From: Macrostomum hystrix
Taxonomy: Eukaryota > Platyhelminthes > Macrostomidae
Direction: 5' to 3'
Length of the DNA: 64,000 bases
Assembly (NCBI GenBank): GCA_950097015.1
Contig: CATNEN010000039.1
Coordinates: 248,001-312,000 of the forward strand
Position 1 is the stretch's first letter, and each line of letters starts with the position of its first letter. Positions 35,149-43,800 of the stretch are shown in pieces. Under the pieces are notes generated by a model. It had not been told where the DNA came from. It did not search any database and worked only from the letters and a program-made list of their open reading frames with translations. The position numbers and the translations under genes are program-made.

Positions 35149-35852
35149 TGTTCTGTGAGACTGCAAAAGTGACGGTTGCACATTTTAGAAAATATGACCT
35201 CTGTGTGTTCTATGAGACTGCAAAAGTGACGGTTGCACATTTTAGAAAATATGACCTCTGTGTGTTCTATGAGACTGCAAAAGTGACGGTTGCACATTTT
35301 AGAAAATATGACCTCTGTGTGTTCTATGAGACTGCAAAAGTGACGGTTGCACATTTTAGAAAATATGACCTCTGTGTGTTCTGTGAGACTGCAAAAGTGA
35401 CGGTTGCACATTTTAGAAAATATGACCTCTGTGTGTTTTGTGAGACTGCAAAAGTGACGGTTGCACATTTTAGAAAATATGACCTCTGTGTGTTCTATGA
35501 GACTGCAAAAGTGACGGTTGCACATTTTAGAAAATATGACCTCTGTGTGTTCTATGAGACTGCAAAAGTGACAGTTGCACATTTTAGAAAATATGACCTC
35601 TGTGTGTTCTGTGAGACTGCAAAAGTGACGGTTGCACATTTTAGAAAATATGACCTCTGTGTGTTCTGTGAGACTGCAAAAGTGACGGTTGCACATTTTA
35701 GAAAATATGACCTCTGTGTGTTCTGTGAGACTGCAAAAGTGACGGTTGCACATTTTAGAAAATATGACCTCTGTGTGTTCTGTGAGACTGCAAAAGTGAC
35801 GGTTGCACATTTTAGAAAATATGACCTCTGTGTGTTCTGTGAGACTGCAACT
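35149..35852. repeat. 57-bp tandem array, about 12 copies, next to the recombinase gene
   Basis: Each 57-bp unit contains AAAGTGACGGTTGCACATTT (one copy has TGACAG). Since 57 is divisible by three, open frames run the full length on both strands (19-residue peptide repeats). The plus frame ends about 25 bp before the recombinase frame begins. I treat it as noncoding, perhaps a cluster of binding sites, but translation cannot be excluded. Confidence 0.92.
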
Positions 35853-35921
35853 CAACTTAAATTAGCAACTCAATGTCTCAACCCGAAAATCTGAGATTTT
35901 CACATCGTACAATTACCACAT

Positions 35922-38900
35922 GTGTGTGAACAGCAGTCTGAAGAAGCAACTAAATTCAGTCTAATTCGGTTTTCATTTCGCTCTTCAGCGATGGAATCCA
36001 ATCATTGGTCACCTAATCGGCCAGCACGCAAGCCTCCAGATGCATCCACAAGCCTGCTTCAACATCTCCTAAACGATGCACCAATTTCAATGCTAGAGAT
36101 GCAAAATCTTCTATTTGATGATCCACAGTCTAAACAAATGCAAGATGGAGTCCAAGTCATCGACCCGAAGGCGCCACTGATTGCCGCGTCTGATCAGGTG
36201 CAAGATGATGGAGTCCAAGTCATCGACCCGAAGGCGCCACTGATTGCCGCGTCTGATCAGGTGCAAGATGGAGTCCAAGTCATCGACCCGAAGGCGTCGC
36301 TTACTGCCGCGTCTGATCAGGTGCAAGATGGAGTCCAAGTCATCGACCCGAAGGCGCCACTGATTGTCGCGTCTGATCAGGTGCAAGATGGAGTCCAAGT
36401 CATCGACCCGAAGGCGCCACTGATTGCCGCGTCTGATCAGGTGCAAGATGGAGTCCAAGTCATCAACCCGAAGGCGTCGCTTACTGTCGCGTCTGATCAG
36501 GTGCAAGATGGAGTCCAAGTCATCGACCTGAAGGCGTCGCTTACTGCCGCGTCTGATCAGGTGCAAGATGGAGTCCAAGTCATCGACCTGAAGGCGTCGC
36601 TTACTGCCGCGTCTGATCAGGTACAAGTGACAAGCCAAGTCAGTAAGAGGAAAGTAGGTGCAAATAGTAATTCAAAAGTCCGGCTCTACAATGAAACCGA
36701 CTGTGACCTCGACGCTGATGAGGCATCACAGTCTCTATCATCGAGTATTTTCCGTCTGCAGCCTGCTTTGTTGGAAGGTAAAGGTGACCTTATCTGCTTC
36801 ACAATCGATGATAATCGCTGTGTGAAAATGGACAAGTCTCTTCGATCGATCGGAAACATTGCCAGTTCCAAAAGGACTATATTGAAGCCGCGTCAAGGCG
36901 TTGACTATGTATGTCATGTCGATCCAACGCACATTATTAAGGCATCAAGAATTAGGCAACATTTTTTTAGGAAGCATGAAGCTCAGATGTTGGAATATGC
37001 TTCCTTTGATGACCTTAGAGAGGAGTTAATTTCATTCAACGAAAAGCGATTTGGTAAGCTGCATAAAGTTAAGAGGAATACCGACAAATCAACAAAGCGA
37101 CAAGGCAAGGATTACAGGTGCCACTTAGACAAGTGTCATTTAATAAAAAAATCCAGATTTCTAGAACACTACAAGCTATTTCATGCCGACGAGCTCAGAT
37201 CTGAGGGCCGCAAGAGTCTCATTGAAAAAAGTAAGAGATTTACTATCCAGTTTCTTGCTGCCGAAGATGCACAGAGTTCTACTACACAGATGCCGAGGGA
37301 CTGTGAACTGCAGAAGTCGCTTGATGTCGAAAACTCAACTGAATCGACAGATGAAGATAAAGAAGAACATCTGATAGCCACATCTTCAAATGCAGTTGGT
37401 GTTTGTCCACGCTGTGAAATCCCTGTGACTAACATTTCAAGCCACCTGAAAAACTGGCACAAAATGAGCTCCGAAGAAGCAAAAGAGTGCATTGCTGGAG
37501 TGAAGGAGAAAATCGTCTCGTCATATGTTTCAAGTAGCTGGATGGCGAAATCTGCGCACGCTAGTTCATCTGCTGCAGCTGAAGAAGAATGGAGTTCTGA
37601 GCCAACTTCGGAAAGTTTCTACAATCATCTAAGGTTGTTTAGTGGTGGGAAATTTGCCGAGTCAACTGCTAAGCAGTCACGAAGGTCTCTCGATAAAATT
37701 ATGTCGGTTCTTGGAGTTGTTCGACCACTAGAGATTATTAGAGAGAAGCATCGCTCTCAAATAACCGTCTTCCTAACTGGCAAATCCAATTCATTCTCCG
37801 ACGGCACGAAGTCCTACGTTGAAGGATTAAAGCGCTTTGGCCAATATCTAAAGAGCTCATTCTCAAGGCTTGTTTCCAGCAACGGATTGTCAAGTGACTT
37901 AGAATCATTTCTATGCACATGTCATAGTTACGGAAAGTCCAGAGTCCGCGACAAAAAAATCGCCGAAGCAAAGCGCAGGCGCAAATTAGACAAGAGCCTT
38001 CTTTCTGTGAACGAACTAAATGTTTGCTTAAACGTCCTTGAGTTCTTTCGAAAAGCCGCCGAATCGACGTCTGTTGGATCTCAACAGCATCTTTTGTTCC
38101 TTGGCCTTCACTTCATTTTCGGCAAAGCAAACTTTCATCGCGCGGACGCTGTGTCGAACGCAAAGATGGAGCAATTTTTCGAGTGGAAGAGGGATTTGGA
38201 GAACGATCCCGATGCCATGTTTGAGGTTGTGGACCATAAAACCTCGACACAAGGTGCTATTTTCGTATCTGTTTCTGAAGTTAAGGAAAGCTTGCTGGCC
38301 TATGGTGAGTTCAGGCTGAATTGTGGCGCTGTTCTCTCAGATTTTTTCTTCGATTACGGTCGTCAAGTCGCGGGCCACTCCTTTTCGACTTTCCTGCGTA
38401 GTCTACGCCGCACTTACCCGATCTTGAACGATCTGAAGCAGTTCGACGTCAAATTTTTTCGACACTTTTTCACCACAAAAGGTCGAGAGCACCTAAACGA
38501 AGAAAAGCAAAGTGTACTGCACAAGCGAATGAATCATACAAAGCAAGTAGCAGTGCAAAGCTACATGGCTACTACGTCTAGTCTAGCCAAAGAAGGTGAA
38601 AAAGTTGCAAAAGAGCTTTTCGATATCGCTCTTTCAGAGCCATGCAAAGAAGTGAGCCAGGTGGCTCTAGAGTCTGAAGTCGAAGTGAGGACTCCTGAGT
38701 TTGTCAGTGAGGCACAGAATGCTGATATGAAGAAAAGTAAAACTGCAGCTAGCAAAGGTGCATCTAAGCGAGTTCACCTAAGCCGCCAGATCAGTACTAA
38801 AGTCCGCAAGAATCGAGCCAAGTCGCAGGATCCGAAGACCTTCAAAACTATTAATCATGGAAGACGTTCAAAGGCGCAAGCCATTTCAAGAATAGTATCA

Positions 38901-39269
38901 TCACTAATTCATCCAAATGATCAGTCAACGCTAGTGCAGGAGCAGGAACAACCGCGAACGTTTGCAGAGGGTGACGTCGTCTTGGCAAAACTAAAAAGTT
39001 TTCCTTGGTGGCCAGCACTAGTTTGCCGCGAGCAAAAAAGTAACGCTTTTTCTCGCATTGCTTCCAGTGGCAATCATTTTCTGCATGTTCAGTTTTTCGA
39101 GGAACCACCTACTCGAGAGTGGATAACTTACAAAAACGTGAAACCGTTTAGTCCGACTGACGCCTCTGCTGACTGCAGTAATGATCCTGTTCTGTTGGCG
39201 GGAATGAACTCAGCACGACAAAGCCTGATGTTAAGCAAAGTGAATCGACTAAATATAGCTAAGTCGTAG
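35922..39269 (+). CDS. Tyrosine recombinase with C2H2 fingers and C-terminal PWWP domain
   Basis: An open frame of 1115 codons. In order: eight 20-residue repeats (about 73-234, DGVQVIDPKA…), C2H2-like fingers at about 331-352 (one Cys missing), 400-421 (C-x4-C…H-x4-H) and 495-513 (CPRC…HLKNWH), an N-terminal core-binding-like helical region (about 565-665), and a tyrosine-recombinase catalytic domain (about 690-885). Candidate catalytic residues are R740, K773 (DHKTS), K844-x-x-R847 (KFFRH, where the usual first residue is His), H872 (NHT) and Y881. The H-to-Y spacing of 9 and R-to-Y spacing of 34 fit the family. A PWWP chromatin-reader domain follows (about 1014-1078, SFPWWPALV). ATG 35922 gives the longest frame; ATG 35991 (residue 24) has a better context, and an acceptor-like tract lies just before it. 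The predicted role is integration/excision of its own element, with PWWP targeting to methylated-histone chromatin inferred. Confidence 0.8.
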   Translation: MCEQQSEEATKFSLIRFSFRSSAMESNHWSPNRPARKPPDASTSLLQHLLNDAPISMLEMQNLLFDDPQSKQMQDGVQVIDPKAPLIAASDQVQDDGVQVIDPKAPLIAASDQVQDGVQVIDPKASLTAASDQVQDGVQVIDPKAPLIVASDQVQDGVQVIDPKAPLIAASDQVQDGVQVINPKASLTVASDQVQDGVQVIDLKASLTAASDQVQDGVQVIDLKASLTAASDQVQVTSQVSKRKVGANSNSKVRLYNETDCDLDADEASQSLSSSIFRLQPALLEGKGDLICFTIDDNRCVKMDKSLRSIGNIASSKRTILKPRQGVDYVCHVDPTHIIKASRIRQHFFRKHEAQMLEYASFDDLREELISFNEKRFGKLHKVKRNTDKSTKRQGKDYRCHLDKCHLIKKSRFLEHYKLFHADELRSEGRKSLIEKSKRFTIQFLAAEDAQSSTTQMPRDCELQKSLDVENSTESTDEDKEEHLIATSSNAVGVCPRCEIPVTNISSHLKNWHKMSSEEAKECIAGVKEKIVSSYVSSSWMAKSAHASSSAAAEEEWSSEPTSESFYNHLRLFSGGKFAESTAKQSRRSLDKIMSVLGVVRPLEIIREKHRSQITVFLTGKSNSFSDGTKSYVEGLKRFGQYLKSSFSRLVSSNGLSSDLESFLCTCHSYGKSRVRDKKIAEAKRRRKLDKSLLSVNELNVCLNVLEFFRKAAESTSVGSQQHLLFLGLHFIFGKANFHRADAVSNAKMEQFFEWKRDLENDPDAMFEVVDHKTSTQGAIFVSVSEVKESLLAYGEFRLNCGAVLSDFFFDYGRQVAGHSFSTFLRSLRRTYPILNDLKQFDVKFFRHFFTTKGREHLNEEKQSVLHKRMNHTKQVAVQSYMATTSSLAKEGEKVAKELFDIALSEPCKEVSQVALESEVEVRTPEFVSEAQNADMKKSKTAASKGASKRVHLSRQISTKVRKNRAKSQDPKTFKTINHGRRSKAQAISRIVSSLIHPNDQSTLVQEQEQPRTFAEGDVVLAKLKSFPWWPALVCREQKSNAFSRIASSGNHFLHVQFFEEPPTREWITYKNVKPFSPTDASADCSNDPVLLAGMNSARQSLMLSKVNRLNIAKS
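36142..36625. repeat. 60-bp in-frame repeat in the recombinase gene
   Basis: Eight copies of a 60-bp unit (first spacing 63 bp because of one extra codon) encode a 20-residue acidic repeat. Copies differ by clustered substitutions shared between units, a sign of homogenisation by unequal exchange. Confidence 0.92.
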
Positions 39270-40111
39270 TCTGTTTTTAACAATAACTCAACCTGTAGTA
39301 CATTTTTTCACTTCTGGAATCGTCAAAATGGTTCCTGTACTTATTTGCACAGTAAAGGGAATATTAGAAACTCCAAACTAAAGCAAGCATAATTTCACTC
39401 ATGCTGTATCCATAAAATCATGCTAATCATTTAACTACCAAATTAGAAGCTCAAAATGGAGAAAAAAGTAGTGTCGTTTTTTGTCATGTGCCATTGATCG
39501 TGATTGCAATCACCAAGATACTCGTAATTTTCTATGTTCGAAAAGTTCTGTTTTTGCGAGTTTAACACATTTTTTTAAACGTCTAAACTTTTCTAGCAAA
39601 GTTGCATAAAATATTTGATATTATACGAGCTATTAGCTAAAATCCTAAGCGCTGACTGTGTAAAGCAATAAGTCAACGTTAATGAACCTAAAATTGTCTA
39701 AGGCTTCTAAGAAAAATTCACTAGCATTCATGAGGCTTTTCACGAAGCGATTCCAGAACCAGAATTATACAAGAAAAATAGCGTTATAACTAATGACTGT
39801 TAATAACACGATAAAGCAAGAAGATTCGATTTTATACGATTTTTAGCCACTTTTATTATTATAGTCAATCTTTCTCAAAAGTTTCTGAATATCTCTCGAC
39901 TATTTCTCATCTAGGTGCTGAAAAGTTATAATTGACAAAATGGTTCTGGTTCTGGAATTGGCACCGACAGTACGAAAAGCCTACTTGACATCGTTCAAGC
40001 AATCGCTAATAATTTACTAATTTACTGCTTTCGTTCCGTTTCGTTTTTCATAATGTATCTAATGGCGTTTCGTTTCGGGCTCAAATGCTTTTCGTAATCT
40101 CGTTCACTGGT

Positions 40112-40446
40112 TCTTTAATGTTTCATTATATTTCATCATGTATTGAGCTCTAATTTTTGCGTCATCTCAATCACAGTTCTTTAATGTTTAATTATATTTC
40201 ATCATGTATTGAGCTCTAATTTTTGCGTCATCTCAATCACAGTTCTTTAATGTTTCATTATATTTCATCATGTATTGAGCTCTAATTTTTGCGTTATCTC
40301 AATCACAGTTCTTTAATGTTTCATTATATTTCATCATGTATTGAGCTCTAATTTTTGCGTCATCTCAATCACAGTTCTTTAATGTTTCATTATATTTCAT
40401 CATGTATTGAGCTCTAATTTTTGCGTCATCTCAATCACAGTTCTTT
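40112..40446. repeat. 66-bp tandem repeat, 5 copies
   Basis: Nearly identical 66-bp units beginning near TTCTTTAATGTTTCATTATA. No coding meaning is apparent. Confidence 0.93.
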
Positions 40447-40589
40447 AATTTTAATATATCTTTAATCTTTAATATATCATTTCTTCGAAAGCAACAATTC
40501 TTTTGTGTTGCAAATTAATTTGAGCCTCTGTCTGAGTAACTATTTTCTACATGTTTTTTTATTTATTTTATTTCAAGCTTTCTAACGGC

Positions 40590-40840
40590 GTTAATACATG
40601 ACTAAGTGTATTCTTGCACAGAAATGACGACTGCACAATGTGTCAAATCTGACGGCTGTGCTTTTCAATGGCGTTAAATTATGACGAAATGTATTCTTGC
40701 ACAGAAATGACGACTGCACAAAGTGTCAAATCTGACGGCTGTGCTTTTCAATGGCGTTAAATTATGACGAAATGTATTCTTGCACAGAAATGACGACTGC
40801 ACAATGTGTCAAATCTGACGGCTGTGCTTTTTATAGGGGT
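40590..40840. repeat. 83-bp tandem repeat, 3 copies, with TGACG motifs
   Basis: Each unit carries AAATGACGACTGCACAA and AAATCTGACGGCTGTGC, close to the core of the 57-bp array on the other side of the recombinase gene. Confidence 0.93.
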
Positions 40841-41236
40841 TGAAGCCTGACAGGCCAAGTTTTGTAAATGTATGCACAGAATTATCTTTCATTCTATATA
40901 GCTTTAAATATTTTTTTCTGTGAGTTACCTCTAGAATATCATTTCGTTAAAATCCGACTGTATAGAAGGTTTTTTATTCACAAAAATTTCTTACGAATAG
41001 TCTAATTAAGTTATTAACAATGAATGGCGATGTCACGGATAAATCATAATGAGTGCAGATATGACGTGAGAGTTGCAGCTGGAATTGGACGAAACTGATC
41101 TTTTTGACAAAATGAAAGTGCAACAGTCATTTTTGCTGTGTCATGAGCTAATTCAAAATGAATCTCATAAGGATACACACTCGTCATTTTTTAATATTTA
41201 TGTCATGTCATTTTTCGGATATTCGTCATAAACGAA

Positions 41237-42387
41237 CCCCTGACTGGTTGACTTGGTCGGTATCTGAATTTACGCCTGACATGACTAGAACTCAGACACA
41301 CAACTAGAAAAAGAGGAGCGAAGAACGAGCTAGGTCTACACAAGAAAGAATGTGGCAGTTTACAAATGATTGAGCAACAAGTCTAGTACTAATGGTGGTC
41401 CTAAGTCTAAAGTTACTGCCACAATAGATCCTAATATAATAATAATAATAAATAATTGAACTCAGCCTTAGCTGCAACCACCAGTTCCGAATCTCGGCCG
41501 CCGTTGTCTTCGGCACACTGCTCAGTTCGCCACGGCAATCGGCAAGGTCCAGCTCAACCAGGCTTGCTGCACACCGCTCGGCTCGGATCGGTTCGGTTCA
41601 GCTTGGCTTGGCTTGTTCGCAGATGGCAGGTGCCCTTCAGTCGCAGGCCCGTTCAACCCGCGAGGCGATGCTCTGATGCTACCCGATTGTTGTTGGCCGC
41701 TGTTGCAACTGCAGACTGGCACCGGCTGCCGTAGTAGCTGTTGTCGTGAACAGCTGGCGTAGGGCCGCTGCTGCCGGCGTTTGGCTAATTGACTGCTATT
41801 GCTGATGTTGTAAGTGACGACCCGGCGGAAATGCTTTGCAGTGTTAGCCTGGCTCGCCTAGTCCACAAAAATCAAGCGGGGCGCAGGCCGAGAGAACCCT
41901 TAGGCAATCGATTGCAATGGCTAGGCGCAGTTCAACAGACGAGAGGGGTGGCGCTCGGCGGGCTAAAGCTTTGGGGTTGTTGCGCTTGCAATTAAGAGTT
42001 GATACTCCTAACCAGGTGTGTTTAGTGGTCACGTGATTGGACACAGGCGCAGAGCACAGAGGTTGGCTGGTTGTCTGACCCTCCTTTAAGCTTAGCGTCT
42101 GACTCACTCTGCGAAGAAACACTGCCGATACGCTTAAGCTGATAAGGTTAGTTGTTGTTTACTTTCTCGATCGACTGTGTAGTAGGTAGGCTGTGCCGTG
42201 AACCGATAGTGCACGTGAACTGAATAGGCCTAGTCTGTGCCGTGAACCGAATCACTGTATCACTGTTGGACTTTAGTAGACGGTACTTGGGATCAAATTA
42301 ATGATGAGCATGAGCTAGCTTTTTGACGAATGACGATGATCGATGACCGAGTTCGAATTGTCATTGACGGTGGGTCCTCCAAATTTA
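41237..42387 (-). other. 5' leader of the large Gypsy element
   Basis: About 1.15 kb between the 5' LTR and the nested block, GC-richer than the nested block. No conserved frame; a 92-codon minus frame (42122-41844) has no recognised motif. TGACGA motifs also occur at 42322-42345. Confidence 0.65.
42368..42381 (-). other. Candidate primer-binding site of the large Gypsy element
   Basis: Minus-strand TGGAGGACCCACCG starts 6 nt after the 5' LTR. It begins with TGG, complementary to a tRNA CCA end. The tRNA species is not identified. Confidence 0.4.
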
Positions 42388-42845
42388 TATGACGAAGTTT
42401 CGGTCCCAATGTATAGGCGTAGCGGTTCGGTCTATTTGAATAGCAGTAAGGTAAATTATTATTCGGCAGTAAATTGGGTCTTCAAATAACGAGATCGCTT
42501 AACGGTGAATGCTGGCTATATGACTTAGAGATATGTTAGATGAATCAAGATTCACTTGAAAGTAGTTACGGCTACAGTTGAAATTAGCCACACTTAAATA
42601 ATAGCCAGCACTCAGTCGTAGAACCAGAACCAGGCACGGGGGGTGTGGGTTGGGAGCCTTCCTGGAAAGGCCTAATTAGCACATTTGAATACGAACTACG
42701 ACTATGTAGTACACTAAAACAAAACCATTATAAATATTAATGTAAAACCAAAGAAATATCTCTAACAATTATAGCTAACGAAAATAATGCACTTAATTAG
42801 AAATAGCATATTAAAATTACATTAAATTAGAGAGACAACGTCACA
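42388..42845 (-). repeat. 5' LTR of the large Gypsy element
   Basis: 458 bp, identical by eye to 26176-26633. Followed on the outside by GTTC (42846-42849). Confidence 0.95.
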
Positions 42846-42849
42846 GTTC

Positions 42850-43540
42850 CGTCCTTCTTCTAGCGGTCCTTGATTTTTGAGCAATGGATATTGTACTTCT
42901 TTTTTACGAAAACCATTAGGGCCTACGGAAACTTTTTCTTAAAAAGAAACTTGTCTGTAATCTAGTAATTCACGAGAAAGCAATGAACGGTATACAGATC
43001 GGTTTTGATTAAATCTCTATATCGCTAGGCCTAATTGGAACCTTTATTTAAATGTATCTAAAGCAAATTGTTATCATGTATCAGAGTCTAATTCAGTAAT
43101 TCTATCTTTTCGTCAATTAAGAAATTAAAGACCGCAATACCATATATAGATATTAGACAATTGCCGATCGGCAATAAAGCAATAAATAGTGTAGATTGTT
43201 ACTTTTGCATAGGTAGTAGTTTGCATTTTGCATAAGTAAAAAAGTTCCATTTACGTCAATAACTTCCATAAACCTAGCTGATTAGGCCTGATATTATGTA
43301 AATTATCATTCTATAAAAATACTATAGAGAACCCTAAATATTTTTTTTAGTAAACTAGGTAGCTAGCTAGCTATCTTTTTTTGTCACCTGCTTAAGCATT
43401 AAGTATGAATAGTGATTCCCAGGCTTTTCAACCAACATTTAGAAATATATTTCATATGAAATTTTTGCCACCTAATTCTAGGGTAAGTATTTTTTTCTAT
43501 AAATTGAATAAGTGCTATATTATATTTTAGATTATAGCTC
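42850..43540. other. AT-rich spacer
   Basis: No open frame, repeat array or RNA gene visible. Confidence 0.6.
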
Positions 43541-43544
43541 AATA

Positions 43545-43800
43545 TTTAGGGGGTCAGTGGCAGAACATGTAATGCATTTGCCTCTTGTACCACAGTCCAC
43601 AAGTTTGATTCCGCGGCAAGGCCATATTGGGGACTTGTCTTACAATTTATGCCCTTGCCCTTGGGGTCAACCTCTAGGGCACAATAAAATGTATACACTG
43701 CCTAGCAATCAGAAAGTCAGGGCAGATGTACACACCTATGTGAGCATGTGGCTGTGTACAGTATCTGTGGGTGTGTGTGTGTGTGTGTGTGCACTTGTGT
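43545..43800 (+). mobile_element. tRNA-derived SINE (decayed) ending in a (GT)n tract
   Basis: A tRNA-like head has an A-box-like GGTCAGTGGCAGAA (about 43552) and a B-box-like GTTTGATTCC (43603-43612), spaced as in polymerase III promoters. A tRNA-unrelated body follows, then a (GT)n tract at about 43768-43800. The CpG of the B box has decayed, so it is old. Confidence 0.5.

Larger units (their letters stand above)
33397..41236 (+). mobile_element. Nested element carrying a tyrosine recombinase/PWWP gene (Crypton-like)
   Basis: 7.84 kb of DNA unlike any Ty3/Gypsy component sits between the Gypsy leader and gag, bounded by CCCCT on both sides (33392-33396 and 41237-41241). Removing the block plus one copy rejoins leader to gag. 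The ends are rich in TGACGA: the left reads CGTTTCTGACGA and the right, inverted, CGTTTATGACGA. Its only substantial unique gene is the plus-strand recombinase at 35922-39269. Tandem arrays of 57 bp (left) and 66 and 83 bp (right) flank the gene. Cryptons are DNA transposons moved by a tyrosine recombinase and flanked by short direct repeats, which fits. The exact ends are inferred from the direct repeat and could be off by several bases. Confidence 0.65.
39270..41236. other. Right arm of the nested element with two tandem arrays
   Basis: AT-rich and noncoding. It holds five 66-bp repeats (about 40112-40446, each with ATGTATTGAGCTCTAATTTT) and three 83-bp repeats (about 40590-40840). Each 83-bp repeat contains TGACGACTGCACAA and TGACGGCTGTGC. 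At 41113-41124 an inverted copy reads TGACTGTTGCAC. Confidence 0.75.
26176..42845 (-). mobile_element. 16.7-kb Ty3/Gypsy LTR element containing a nested 7.8-kb element
   Basis: It is bounded by two 458-bp LTRs that I read as identical, and by the 4-bp target duplication GTTC (26172-26175 and 42846-42849). LTR ends form an imperfect inverted repeat (TATGACG…CGTCACA on the plus strand). On the minus strand the order is: 5' LTR (42845-42388), about 1.15-kb leader, a 7.84-kb foreign block (41236-33397), gag-pol (33386-27324), a 3' noncoding part, polypurine tract and 3' LTR. Without the foreign block the element would be about 8.8 kb, normal for the family. Identical LTRs mean it inserted recently, and the foreign block later still or together with it. 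Confidence 0.93.
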
